DNA from: Sorghum bicolor
Taxonomy: Eukaryota > Streptophyta > Magnoliopsida > Poales > Poaceae
Assembly: GCF_000003195.3 (NCBI RefSeq)
Contig: NC_012879.2
Coordinates: 25,526,017 to 25,590,016, forward strand
Length of the DNA stretch: 64,000 bases
Direction of reading: 5' to 3'
Program-made: the position numbers and the translations under genes
Shown here: positions 1-10,263 of the stretch, one piece after another
Position numbering within the stretch: the stretch's first letter is position 1
Layout: every line of letters begins with the position of its first letter
The notes under the pieces: model-generated
Database searches by the model: none
Seen by the model: the letters and a program-made list of their open reading frames with translations, nothing else
What the model was told of the DNA's origin: nothing

Positions 1-424
1 ATGCAATATTTTAAAGATTTTTCAAGATAAAATTTTCTAGAATTCTAGCATCTCTAGGAACAGATAAACAACAACTCAACCTTCCCATATCATATCCGTT
101 AACAACTTAGATTTTAGATCAAGTTTTCATCCCACAAGTTTAGATCTAGAGCAAGCTTTAAATTATAACAGTTATGTCTAAACTTGAGAGGGAACTTCAA
201 AATTGCGAATTAGGCAGAGCAACTATTCATCATATACATGCTAGAGTTTTATTATTAAGATTCAGATTAGCATAGCCACTTTATTTATTTATTAAACATA
301 CTAAGCAAAATATATATAAGCACAAAATCTTTATTTGGTTTTTCATAGTTTATGTATTTTAATATTCTAACATAATATAAGTATAAAGATAGGTAGAAAT
401 ACTTAGCGAGAATAATGGGGGTGC

Positions 425-438
425 TTTCCCCCAAGCTG
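425..438 (-). other. Internal PPT-like purine tract of element A
   Basis: On the minus strand this reads as AGCTTGGGGGA-type sequence with one change (GGGGGAAAG). It occupies the same position as tracts at 8585-8596 in B, 42546-42560 in H and about 63950-63961 in K3. It resembles the terminal polypurine tract of the family but is not followed by an LTR. Confidence 0.5.
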
Positions 439-932
439 AATTTTGACGTAATTTCCCTTGATGTAGCTAGCAGGTGGCAGAGGTGTATTTGAAAGTCAGC
501 AGCATTCTGACAGCGATTAGAATGTCCTCCGTCTGCTAGTCTTCTTGATTCTTAAATTCTGTGGAGCTCAAATAGACAACAAAGCTTGTGGAACTAATTA
601 AGTGTTAGCATAAATATCTAGCCTTCATCATGTTGAGCTTCCTTAATAAATGTTATTTATTTAGCAGGATCATACACTTATTATATATATATATATTTAT
701 ATATATTTTTATTGTAAGATGAAAACTTATTTATTTTATTTTTATGCCACCATAGTGAATGTACTTATGGGTTTTATGCCATGAGCATACTCACATGGGG
801 CTTACTATTTTTTAACATTTTTATTTTCTTTTCAAGATAGCATGAACCTGATTAACTAAGCAAATTATAATTGAATAATTGAAAGAAAAGGGTAACTACC
901 AAGTTTACCTCTTGGCAAGGCGTTCGATATTT

Positions 933-1703
933 TTATGTCCTCTGAAAGGGACTCTCTGTTTTCTCAGTCGTCCTGGGATTCGCTAGGTGGCGTAGTCGGT
1001 GATTCCGGCGGCGCCTCTCTTCGTGTATAACTATCTTCTCCCTCCACACCTGACTCGGTGCTACGGTCTCCTCAGGACAGTTCTGTTCAAGCTGTATGAC
1101 TTCAGTCCTTATCACTTTTCCTTCGTAGTCTACCCATCCATTCTCGATGATTTGCCTCCTCTGGTTGCGGTTGCGTCGTCTTCTTGTCCTGACTTGCTTA
1201 GAGTCTTCAACTATATAGTTATGGTCAGTAAAATAGTTGCGTACCTTCTCAGAGGGGAAGTATATGTGGACTTCTCCGGTTCCAATGTAGATGATTGCTT
1301 TGATAGTGTTGAGGAACGGTCTTCCAAGGATGGTGGGTGGATCATATTCGTCTTCTCCCATGTCAATGACCTAAAAATCATCTAGAGCTGAATATATTGG
1401 TTGTAGGGGCATGGTTCCATGCAGGAGCTGATAAGTGACTGCGGCCATTATGTTGTCGTCAGATCCGGTGTCGTAGAGTGTCTTCTGAAAAGAGTATCCA
1501 TTGATTGCGCACTCGATGCTTGGAACACCAGGGTCGTTCTTCTTGATCAAGAAAGGTGACTTAAGTCGACGGTGTTGACCTCTTCCGACAAGGATCCAAT
1601 GTTTTAAGTCTTCTGGACAAGACTTTCCACCATCTTCATCCTTTAGGTGCATCATTTGATTAGGTGTGGACCTTGACGTCTGCACCTCTTGATACGGTGT
1701 CAC
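933..1703 (-). pseudogene. Retropepsin-like domain (PR2) of element A, broken
   Basis: The upstream half (1703-1371) carries an aspartic protease active-site motif, DTGSD, within LYDTGSDDNIMA. The downstream half (1361-933) carries the conserved ILGRPFLNT box followed by IYIGTGEVHI and a basic RTRRRRNRNQRR stretch. The two halves are in one frame and are separated by a single TAG at 1371-1373. Element B has a CAG glutamine codon at the equivalent place, so one C-to-T change explains the stop. The protein would cleave the gag polyprotein during particle maturation. The loop between active site and GRPFL box is shorter than in typical plant retropepsins, and a longer version partly survives in H. 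Probably inactive. Confidence 0.75.
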
Positions 1704-1881
1704 CCATGTTCTTCTTTGCCCAGCAGCTCGAAGTATGGTGTTGGCAATATCCTGCTCAGTGTGTTTGTGCTCATAGATCCAGGTCCTTCACTTGGTGGAG
1801 TCTGGGAGTTGTAAAACTCCTCCATGTTTTGCTTCAAGTGTACCTATTCATAGAGAAAAGGCAGAGATCAAGTGCATGGGC

Positions 1882-1883
1882 TC
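1882..1883 (-). other. Precise intron-loss junction in element A
   Basis: On the minus strand the sequence runs CTTCAAGTAAG then AGCCCATGCAC without interruption. In B the same two flanks are separated by 385 bp (6355-6739), and in H by 392 bp (40570-40961). Both inserts begin GTAA and end AG. The junction in A is exactly what splicing at those ends would give. Inference: A descends from reverse transcription of a spliced transcript. The alternative is that an ancestor of B and H gained the segment. Confidence 0.65.
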
Positions 1884-2460
1884 TTACTTGAAGAGTGACG
1901 GTACAGTATCACCTTGTGGAAGCTTTCCTTTCTTAGCGGTTGTGCATCGTGTTTGTGGCACCCTCCATGAATCATCTCTTATGAGCCACGTCTTTCTTGT
2001 GCAAATTGTTAAACTTCATGTGTCACTTTCTTCATCTCCAATGCGAGTTTATCTCAGGACTTCCCAGGTTGATATTGAAAGTTTTCCTGCAGGGGTTAGT
2101 CCAACAAAATATCCCATATCTACTATAGCATACTATCGGCTTAAAAATCAACCTAGACACCATGTCTAATTTGATTTAGAAGGGAATTTTAACCTAAGCA
2201 CCAAGCTTAATTTAAAATCCCTTGGAAGTAAGACCATTATTCCTAAACTAAGCACCATGCTTAATTAAGAGGTAAATGAAACTATTCCAAACCTAGAACC
2301 TAGACATATACTAAAGCAAATAAAGGTAGCATGAGAGCATTTATAGAGATCTACTTAAGTGGAGATGAAGTAGTGTAATTAGTATTTAACAAATTGAGCA
2401 TGTCTCAAAGGTAAGGACAACCAACGTAGCAACATGGAAAAAGATGTTTTTATGTAAAGT

Positions 2461-2474
2461 ACTCCCCCAAGCTT
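2461..2474 (-). other. Internal PPT-like purine tract of element A (post-gag copy)
   Basis: The minus strand reads AAGCTTGGGGGAGT, identical to the terminal polypurine tract of this family, but lies in mid-element just downstream of the gag tail. Counterparts are at 5817-5829 (B) and 39985-39996 (H, one change). Confidence 0.55.
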
Positions 2475-2738
2475 GAATTTTACAAAATTCAAGTTTGGAT
2501 GAATTTAATTCAATGTTGTGTGATGGTTGGTTGGACATACCCTGTGCTTGTCATTCATCCGATCTTCTTGCTCCTATCCTGGAAAGGTTAGTGACAAGGC
2601 AATGTTGCAAATAATTAGAATTTCATGTTATGATCTGATAAGTGCTTGTTTTAGGACACTAAGCTTGTCCTTGGGAAACCATCAAGTTATGTTGGTGAAG
2701 TGGTTTCCCTTCCAACACCTACCTATATCAAGATCAAC

Positions 2739-3145
2739 TCAACGAGATCTGCAATATTTATTATAGACATATACATCGACAACCGCCCTTTTAAAGTTTT
2801 TATAAATGAAGAGGAAGAGGGGGTTGGAGATCTCAAATGTGGTAAGGATGGAGAGACAAATTGATTGGAGAGATGTTTTATATGAGCAAGGACTGGGTGA
2901 GGTATTTATGAAATAACTTCCATGCTCACTGTTGTTTCTCTCATTCTTAAACTCCAAGGATGATTCTTCATGAATGCTTAAAATTCCTCTAGGATTGTCT
3001 ATCAAGTTTGTTTTATCTATCCATTCAATGGTGATAGCCCATGGATTTTTAATGCCCTCTAGCCATTGATGTTGCTCTTCTCAATCCTCCTTCTTATGCA
3101 TGGGATGTCTAGAGAGATTCATAGGATTATTGGGAGGTTCAAGAG
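2739..3145 (-). pseudogene. Gag-like protein of element A, C-terminal part beyond insertion B
   Basis: This frame continues the gag-like reading frame interrupted by B at the AAGAG duplication. The codons for SLEPP join correctly when B and one duplication are removed. It contains the conserved stretches RHPMHKKED, HEESSLEF and EHGSYFINTSPSPCSYK, ending in YVYNKYCRSR and a stop, matching B at 5177-5570. One internal TGA replaces the CGA arginine codon present in B (after KKED), a CpG transition. The function would be capsid assembly. This gag type is not one I can place in a named family beyond Athila-like. Confidence 0.7.
3141..3145. repeat. Target site duplication of element B, left copy (AAGAG)
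   Basis: AAGAG precedes the first base of B's 5' LTR and is repeated at 11618-11622 directly after its 3' LTR. Removing B and one copy restores element A's gag reading frame, which supports both borders. Confidence 0.95.
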
Positions 3146-4524
3146 TGTTGACGGTCCATAAGTATCAAATTTAATTATCAAATAAACAAAGAAAAGGATC
3201 CAAATGAAATCAACATCTAGACTTAGGGTTTTATCTGACAGAATTCCACTAGTTTTGGTGTTTGTCTATTTCTGCAGGGGGTTATCAGGAAATAAGGAAG
3301 AAAGGCCCACACGTCGGGATTACATAGAGATATTAATGTGCCGCACAATTTTCTATCATCTAGAAGACTCCAGAAGCCACGGGAACGAACGAGAAGGCAA
3401 ACGGGCCCGGGGGCAGGGCGCCCGCCCACCCCCCTTGGGCGCCCGCCCAGGTGTTTCCACCAATCACAGAATGGAGTATACCATTGCAAAGATCTCGTCG
3501 AGCTGATCGAAATGCATATATTACTTGCTATATTTGGAGTTCGGAATCAAGAGATATTAATAAAAGAAGGACTCCATATAAAAGAGCTGCGGGATTAATT
3601 GGGCCCAAATCAGATTTTGGTCCATTAAGGCCTATGTGCATTTTAATGAGATATGGTGGAAAGTTTAGTACCACATCGCCTGCTGAACCAAAAACGCATA
3701 GAGGAGGAGGACTATATAAGGAGACCCCCTGGCCTCTGGAGAAGAGAAGAAATTATCATAGAGATTGAGGTGTGCCCTCGAAGGAAAACCTCTTCTCTAA
3801 ATAATATTTCTGTTTAGGCTTAGCAACCAATGTAAAGTAGAAATAGATCTTCTAGTTTCTACTAGATTGAGAGAGATAGAGTGGAGGTGTGTATCGGAGG
3901 AAGGCCGGCCTGTCGGTGTCTACTCCGAGTTGTACCTACGGGATCAAGTCTCCTAACCCGAGGCTTGCTTCTAAGATTCTTCAGTAATTGGACTTCTAAT
4001 ACTAGTAAGTTCTGATTTTATTGTTCTTTGGTTTATGAGTTTACTTTAATCCTCTTCCAGTTGAGTATTAGAGTAATCACTTGTTAGCGTAAACGTGGTG
4101 TTTAGGCTAGGGTACTCATAGATATCCCCTGACTAGCTGGACCGTGGTAGTAGCGAGGAATGTGACATTTCCGAGTTACCTTTGCAGATCACATCTCGTT
4201 AGCAGGACGGGTAGGTTTATAGGTGCGGGTCGAACATCCTTTGTATTGTCTAGATTCCGTGAGCCTCCCCAATAGAACAGTAGATCATCCTTATTAAGGT
4301 TAGAACGAGACTATGGTTGCAGTCTTCTCTATACATCACTCACATCGAGAGACATTCTTTGTAGCCGAAAGGGATAGTAGCAATAGATTTGGTTAGTCAG
4401 ATGCACCCTTTCTCCCAGTGGTAAAAATATAAATACGATACTCTGGAAAACCTCCCGGGTGAAATTTTCACCGATATCCGTGCGCTTGCGGATCATTTTC
4501 TAATTGCGTTACCAAATATCAACA
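3146..4524 (+). repeat. 5' LTR of element B
   Basis: The LTR begins TGTTGACGGTCC and ends ATATCAACA, so its ends are short inverted repeats (TGTTGA/TCAACA). It contains two GGGCGCCCGCCC-type GC palindromes near 3415-3449, a TATA box at 3713-3720 and a conserved ACCCCCTGG segment just downstream. Near its 3' end it has a GGTGAAA-T-TTTCACC hairpin that has been deleted from the 3' LTR. Confidence 0.95.
3713..3720 (+). promoter_or_regulatory. TATA box of element B 5' LTR
   Basis: TATATAAG is followed at once by GAGACCCCCTGGCC. The same arrangement is seen in the LTRs of A (minus strand, 13066-13074) and H (38503-38510), which suggests this is the core promoter that starts the genomic RNA. Confidence 0.75.
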
Positions 4525-4532
4525 AGCATTTC

Positions 4533-4550
4533 TGGCGCCGTTGCCGGGGA
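4533..4550 (+). other. Primer-binding site (tRNA-Asp) of element B
   Basis: TGGCGCCGTTGCCGGGGA lies eight bases after the LTR end. It is a perfect 18-base complement to the 3' end of plant tRNA-Asp including CCA, which is the usual primer of Athila elements. Confidence 0.92.
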
Positions 4551-4643
4551 GAAAGACGGTTTGCTGAGATGACTTTGAGTCTTGCTATTATCTTGTATTA
4601 TACTTTTATACTTTTATTATTTTATCTTTTTATTTTTATCTTT

Positions 4644-5570
4644 ATGGATAACTCAAATTCCATACCTATTATTAAATTTTTTGCACCTTCGGAGACCAGC
4701 CATAGACCATGGGAGTCAACACGTCCTGCCCCTAATTATGATCTGTGTCCGGAGTTGATTGCAATAGGTCAAAACCAACCCTTTTCTATAGCCGAGGTCC
4801 TATCTTTTAATCAAAAAGATAATGCACTTTTAGCTACACCTAGGGAATCTGTTAATCTTTATATAAATTCTGGTTTAGACCTAGGCCTACAAGACCATGT
4901 TTTTTCTCGATATTTTCACATTGATCTTAATCATATAACCTTTGGTAGAGTCCTTCTTTCTTTATCTATTAGTAAAGGAAGGTATGTCTTCATTCGTGGA
5001 CATCCTTCTTGTACTAGTCTTCATAGAAAAATCTTAGAGATAGAGAAGGAATCATCTCCCAGACAAGGAAAGGAAGTTTCCATAGCCAATTTCCAAACAT
5101 TTCAATCCCATAACTCGGCTATCCATTCCATCCTTGAGCTTAATAATTTCTACTATGCTCTTTCTCTTGAACCTCCCGATAATCCTATGAATCTCTCTAG
5201 ACATCCCATGCATAAGAAGGAGGATCGAGAAGAGCAACATCAATGGCTAGAGGGCATTAAAAATCCATGTGCTATCACCATTGAATGGATAGATAAAACA
5301 AACTTGAGAGACAATCCTAGAGGAATTTTAAACATTCATGAAGAATCATCCTTGGAGTTTGAGAATGAGAGAAACAACAGTGAGCATGGAAGTTATTTCA
5401 TAAATACCTCACCCAGTCCTTGCTCATATAAAACATCTCTCCAATCAATTTGTCTCTCCATCCTTACCACATTTGAGATCTCCAACCCCCTCTTCTTTTC
5501 TATTTATAAAAACTTTAAAAGGGCGGTTGTCAATGCATATGTCTATAATAAATATTGCAGATCTCGTTGA
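4644..5570 (+). CDS. Gag-like protein of element B
   Basis: An open frame of 308 codons from the ATG of MDNSNSIP. An in-frame ATG at 4569 would add a hydrophobic, low-complexity leader and is less likely. The N-terminal part contains YDLCPELIAIGQNQPFS, loosely like the start of Athila gag proteins. The C-terminal part has EHGSYFINTSPSPCSYK and ends YVYNKYCRSR. No zinc knuckle or retropepsin is in this frame. The same protein is encoded, with breaks, in element A, and only its tail is recognisable in H near 39476-39670. Inferred role: structural particle protein binding the element RNA. It is shorter than a standard gag, and a second gag segment follows after the intron-like stretch. Confidence 0.7.
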   Translation: MDNSNSIPIIKFFAPSETSHRPWESTRPAPNYDLCPELIAIGQNQPFSIAEVLSFNQKDNALLATPRESVNLYINSGLDLGLQDHVFSRYFHIDLNHITFGRVLLSLSISKGRYVFIRGHPSCTSLHRKILEIEKESSPRQGKEVSIANFQTFQSHNSAIHSILELNNFYYALSLEPPDNPMNLSRHPMHKKEDREEQHQWLEGIKNPCAITIEWIDKTNLRDNPRGILNIHEESSLEFENERNNSEHGSYFINTSPSPCSYKTSLQSICLSILTTFEISNPLFFSIYKNFKRAVVNAYVYNKYCRSR

Positions 5571-6354
5571 GTTAATTGATGGTTCCCCAAGGACAAGCTT
5601 AGTGTCCTAAAACAAGCACTTCTAATTATTTGCAACATTGCCTTGTGTATTGAGCATATAAAGATAATTGTAGAAATATTCCTTCGGGTATTCTTGCCAC
5701 TAACCTTTCTAGGATTGGAGCAAGAAGATCGGATGAATGACAAGCGCAAGGTATGCCCAACCAATCATCATGCAACATTAAATTAAATTCATCCAATCTT
5801 GAATTTTGCAAAATTCAAGCTTGGGGGAGTACTTTACATAAAACATCCTTTGCCATGTTGCTATGTTGGTTGTACTTACCTTTGAGACATGCTCAATTTG
5901 TTAAATACTAATCACACTACTTCATCTCCACTTGAGTAGATCTCTATAAAAGCCATCATGCTACCTTTGTTTATCCTAGTAAGTGTTAGTTTGGAAGTAC
6001 TGGACACACTTCCAATGACATTTAAATTAAGCGTGGTGCTTAGGTTAAATAGCATTCCTTAATCTGATTAGACATGGAGTCTAGTTTGGTTACTGAACTA
6101 AAAACTGCTTGAGTAGATATTGGTATATTTTGTTGGACTATCCCCTGTAGGAAAACTTTCAATATCAACCTGGGAAGTCCTGAGATGCAAACTCATTGGA
6201 GATGAAGAAAGTGACACATGAAGTTTAACAATTTGCATAAGAAAGACGTAGCTCATAAGAGATGATTCATGGAGGGTGCCACAAACACGATGCACAACCG
6301 CTAAGAAAGGAAAGCTTCCACAAGGTGATACTGTACCATCACTCTTCAAGTAAG
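5571..6354 (+). other. Element B internal stretch without assignable gene
   Basis: This stretch lies between the gag-like stop and the putative splice donor. It includes the PPT-like tract AAGCTTGGGGGAG at 5817-5829 and a frame open on the opposite strand (6415-6098). That antisense frame is also partly open in A (1889-2169, plus) and H (40630-40406, minus). I cannot assign a function to either strand. Confidence 0.5.
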
Positions 6355-6739
6355 GTAACATCTTAAGGTACTTGACTAACACTTTTATAAGCTCCTCCTT
6401 GGTTCTGGCATTCACATAAATAAAGAGACAAACATGTATGATTTATAACTCTAAATTAACCAACTCAATTAATTCAACATGTTTAGTCCTTTAATCTTTG
6501 TTCTTAGTACTACCTTCGTGACCCCACACTCCTAATCATATAAGCTAAATTATTGCACATGCAATCTTTGGAAGATATAAACAAAACATAAATATAGATA
6601 GATTATCTTTCCATTAGGTTGAGCCATCTGATCTGACAAATGCTACACTCATGATCCATCAACTTTGTCTTGCTCACTATGCTTAAGGTTAGAGAAGAAC
6701 AAATACACTTTTGGTTCTGTTGGTGTTTTCCACCAATAG
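6355..6739 (+). other. Intron-like segment of element B (GT...AG)
   Basis: The segment begins GTAACA after the exon-like AAG and ends TTTTCCACCAATAG before GGCCCATG. It has a pyrimidine-rich 3' end and AT-rich body. H carries the homologous segment (40570-40961) with GTAATA...CAACAG ends, while A has the two flanks joined precisely at 1882/1883. This pattern fits a spliced intron between two gag-coding parts. A competing donor, CAA|GTAAGG, four bases upstream would give a product A does not match. Confidence 0.65.
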
Positions 6740-7005
6740 GGCCCATGCACTTGATCTCTACCTTGTCTCTATGAGCAGGAACACTTCGAGCATAATATGA
6801 AGGAGTTTTACAACTCCCAGATTCCACCAAGTGAAGAACTAGGATCTACGAGCACAAACACACTGGAGATACTGGACGCTCAGGCAATCACTGCCCTGAG
6901 ATGCTTGAGGACGTGAACTACATCAACAACAATAACAACTATTACTACAACCGTCCTCAACAACATCATGGTTGGAATCAACAGAGGCCTAATTACCCAG
7001 AGAGG
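6740..7005 (+). pseudogene. Gag C-terminal segment of element B (Asn/Tyr/Gln-rich tail)
   Basis: After the intron-like segment one frame reads an EHNMKEFYNSQ stretch, and a shifted frame reads YINNNNNYYYNRPQQHHGWN and QQRPNYP just before the first protease domain. The Asn/Tyr/Gln-rich tail resembles the C-terminus of Athila gag proteins. The frame changes between the two parts, so the coding capacity appears broken. No zinc knuckle is visible. Confidence 0.5.
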
Positions 7006-7364
7006 TGATCTAGGACGCCCCGTCATCCCGATCTCCATCGGCATGGTGGACTTCCCAGACACTCTGCGACTTTGGCTCCAGCGTCAACATTATGCCCAGG
7101 GTTGCAGATCGGACACTCAGTTTCCCAAAGGTAATATTGAAGAACCTCTGCGTCCGAGTTGGTACCTTGTATGCTCTAGCAGACTTCATGGTGATAGAGA
7201 TTGGTACTGAGGAGAGGGCACCCATCATCTTAGGGAGGCCATTCCTAAACACTAGAGCTGTCATCTACGCTAATGCTGCCAAGATCAGTCTCTACATCAA
7301 GGGGAAGAAGGAGACTTTCCTTCAAGAACAAGACTACACAAACTTCAGAGCAACCCCGACATGA
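7006..7364 (+). pseudogene. First retropepsin-like domain (PR1) of element B, degraded
   Basis: This is an Athila-type aspartic protease with the order VIPISIGMVDFP, then FGSSVNIMPRV, then ADRTLSFP, then APIILGRPFLNT and a KKETF tail. Compared with the more intact copy in H (41158-41658), B lacks two bases just before the active-site region, which shifts the frame. It also lacks about 19 codons between the MPRV and ADRT motifs. It is followed directly by a second protease-like domain. Probably inactive. Confidence 0.7.
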
Positions 7365-7427
7365 ACCAAGGAAGAGGACCAACAGGAGGAACAGGAACAA
7401 GCAAATGTGGACCGAGTCAGCTAAGAT

Positions 7428-8069
7428 GGTCACTGCAGTTCAAGGAGGTCAAGATCGTCGACTCAAGTCACCTTTCTTGATCAAGAAGGACGACCCTGGT
7501 GTTCTAAGCATTGAGTGCACAATCAACAGATACTCTTTTCAGAAGACACTTTACGACACCGGATCTGACGTCAACATAATGGCCGTAGTCACTTATCAGC
7601 TCCTGCATGAAACCATGCCCCTACAACCAATATACATTCAGCTATAGATGATTTTCAGGTCATTGACATGGTAGAAGACGAGTATGATCCACCCACCATC
7701 CTTGGAAGACAGTTCCTCAGCACTATCAAAGCCATCATCTATATTGGAACCGGAGAAGTCCACATACACTTCTCCTCTGAGAAGGTATGCCGCTGTTTTA
7801 CTGACCCTAACTATATAGTTGAAGACTCTAAGCAGGTCAGGACAAGAAGAAGACAACACAACCGCAACCAGAGGAGGCAAATCATCAAGGACGGATGGGT
7901 AGACTACGAAGGAGAAGTGATAAGGACTGAAGACATACAACTTGAACAAAACTGTCCTGAGGAGACCGTAGCACCGAGTCAGGTGTGGAAAGAGAAGATA
8001 GTTATACACGAAGAGGAGGCGCCGCCGGAACCACCGAATACGCCACCCAGCAAATCCCAGGACGACTAA
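7428..8069 (+). pseudogene. Second retropepsin-like domain (PR2) of element B, frameshifted
   Basis: The first part (7428-7647) includes SPFLIKKDDPGV and the active-site motif DTGSD within LYDTGSDVNIMA. The second part (7668-8069), in another frame, has PPTILGRQFLST (GRPFL box with P changed to Q), IYIGTGEVHI, a basic RTRRRQHNRNQRR run and a Pro/Glu-rich tail. Two extra bases at the IYIQL junction, relative to A, cause the shift. The order active site then GRPFL box is normal for a retropepsin but the middle loop is short. A second protease in tandem is unusual. Confidence 0.72.
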
Positions 8070-10248
8070 GAAAACGGAGAGTCCCGTTCGGAAGACTTAA
8101 AAATACCGAACGCCTTGCCAAGAGGTAAACTTGGTAGTTATCCTTTTCCTTTCAATTATTTAAAATAGTTTGCTTAGTTAATCAGGTTCATGCTATCTTA
8201 AAAACAAAATTAAAATGTTAAAAAACAGTAAGCCCCATGTGAGTATACGAGTGGCATAAAACCCATAAGTACATTCAGTGTGGTGGCGTAAAAATAAAAT
8301 AAATATATTCTTGCCCTATAAATATAAAAATATAAAAATAAATTTACGATCCTACTAAAGAGAGTAACATTTATTGAGGAGGCTCAACATGATAAAGGCT
8401 AGATATTTATGCTAACACTTAACCAGTTCCACAAAGCATTGTTGTCTATTTGAGCTCCACAGAATTCAATGATCAAAGAAGACTAGAAGACAGAGGACAT
8501 TCTAATTGCTGTCAGAATGCTGCTGACTTTCAAATACACCTCTGCCACCTGCTAGCTACATCAAGAGAAATTACGTCAAAATTCAGCTTGGGGGAGAGCA
8601 CCCCCATTTATCTCGCTAAGTATTTCTACCTATCTTTATACTTATATTATGTTAGAATATTAAAATACATAAACTATGAAAAACCCAAATAAAGATTTTG
8701 TGCTTTTATATATATCTTTGCTTAGTTTGCTAAACAAATAAATAAATAAAGTTTGCTATGAACACTCATGATAAACTCTCACATGGAAATGATGAATAGT
8801 TGCTCTGCCATGACTAGTTCTTAAAATTGAAATCTCTCTCAAGTTTAGGCATGACTGTTATGAAGTAAGATTTGCTCTAAAACCTGAACTTGTGGGAAGA
8901 GTACTTGATCTAAAGTCTAAGTTGTTAACGGATATGATATGGGAAGGTTGAGCTGCTGTTTATTTATTCCTAGAGATGCTAGAATTCTGGAGAATTTTAT
9001 CTTTGAAAAATCTTTAAAATAACACATGATGAGTTCTTATATGATGAGAGTTTAAATTCCTACCACAGCCATATATACATGCTTGCTAGACTTTGAGCCA
9101 TATATTTACTTTTTACTGCTTATGAGCATTGAGTGTGGTCAAGCTGTGTAGACCCTAAGGAGCTTGTCATGTGGTTAAAATCAAGATTCACTTGCACGTT
9201 CACTCATACATGCTACTTCCACTCCGGAAGTATGCATCCACATACATCCACTCATTTTCATCTCCACATACACCTAAAACTATTCTACTCCTAATCCGGG
9301 AGAGAATAGCCAAAAATATTTTCCTATCCCTGTTATTCCCTGTGAAATAAATGCTCCAGTTATTTTGGTTACTACCACTTGCTACATTCTTTCAGGAGAT
9401 GAGTGCTCTAAAAAAAGAAAAAAAAAGAAAAATAATAATAATACGAGGAAATAAAAAGGGGCAAGTGCCTGGAACCTCGAAGAAAAAGAAAAAAGTGAGA
9501 CGTGAGGTAAAAATGGACAAGTGTCCGACAGTAGAATTAGGGGTACAAGATACCCACCTGAGAGGAAAGAAAAAGGAAATATAGAGCATCTCATTCTCCC
9601 CAAAAAGCTTCAAAGTGCAAGAAAGGTATGTATCCCCTCAAAAGAGCAAAAGTAGAATTAGACTTTCACCATCATCACCATACACCATTCATTCGCCACA
9701 CATGCACATCTTGATTTGACTTATTGACTTGTTTCTCTGGATCCATGGTTTGACTATGCAATAAATATCTTGTAAGTATGTATTAGCTGTCTCCCACCTA
9801 TGAGCTCCAGATATCAAAACCTTATTAGAATAGGGTGAGAGAGAAGGCAATATCACTATGCCTCATACCACAAATACTACATACTTTGAGAGAAGGCACA
9901 TACCATTACTGCCTTGGTAAGGATCCGGAAATACCACAAAAGAGAGATCTGAGAGAGTCATATAAGGAATCTCTGAGTTTTATTTGAAAATCTGCAAAAA
10001 CTCCAGAGCTATAGCTGATCAAGAATAAGAGACATGGCGCTTGACTTGACCGTTCTATCTTTTAACTGCTCAAGACACAAGTGACGGTTACAAGCCCCAT
10101 GGTGAAAGGTAAAATGAGTAAGTTTTAAGTCTTAACAGTTTATTCTAACTCAGAGATGAGATCTTGCTTGAATCTGTGTGTACTTTTAAGAAATGAAACC
10201 ACTGCAGAAACTCTCGAGTTCATCCTTGCTCAGGGACGAGCAAGAGGT
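8070..10248 (+). other. Long 3' non-coding region of element B
   Basis: About 2.2 kb between the protease frame and the terminal polypurine tract shows no RT, integrase or envelope motif. It contains a PPT-like tract at 8585-8596. A short frame around 8450-8692 is also found in H (42412-42615), sharing IQ/QIHL-HLLATS and SLGE. There is also an A-rich lysine stretch near 9400-9500 and a CAC/CAT repeat near 9665-9690. The same region is found at the left end of A and in K1, K2 and K3. Confidence 0.6.
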
Positions 10249-10263
10249 AAGCTTGGGGGAGTT
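10249..10263 (+). other. Terminal polypurine tract of element B
   Basis: AAGCTTGGGGGAG followed by TT abuts the TG start of the 3' LTR. It is the expected plus-strand priming site, and the same sequence borders the LTRs of H, K1, K2 and K3. Confidence 0.85.

Larger units (their letters stand above)
1..3145 (-). mobile_element. Element A, 3' part: Athila-like non-autonomous LTR retrotransposon
   Basis: This is the downstream part of a minus-oriented element whose 5' part resumes at 11618 beyond inserted element B. Read on the minus strand it holds the gag tail (3145-2739), a non-coding stretch, a second gag segment (about 1882-1750), a retropepsin-like frame (1703-933) and AT-rich 3' sequence to position 1. 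The terminal polypurine tract and 3' LTR lie left of the window. It matches B and H in the same order but lacks their intron-like segment and their first protease domain. No reverse transcriptase, RNase H or integrase motif is present. Stretches 1-930 and 1890-2738 hold nothing I can assign as coding, apart from PPT-like tracts and low-complexity TA repeats near 680-710. Confidence 0.85.

Noticed and set aside
4569..4643. Hydrophobic N-terminal extension of B's gag-like frame as a signal peptide
   Set aside because: The stretch comes from a T-rich leader directly after the primer site. The downstream ATG (4644) is shared with A, while the extension is not conserved as a protein, so it is unlikely to be a true signal.
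9400..9600. Lysine-rich open frames (also near 43340-43590, 60180-60370 and 62950-63160)
   Set aside because: They arise from A-rich/T-rich tracts in the 3' non-coding region shared by all these elements, with indels between copies and no conserved protein.
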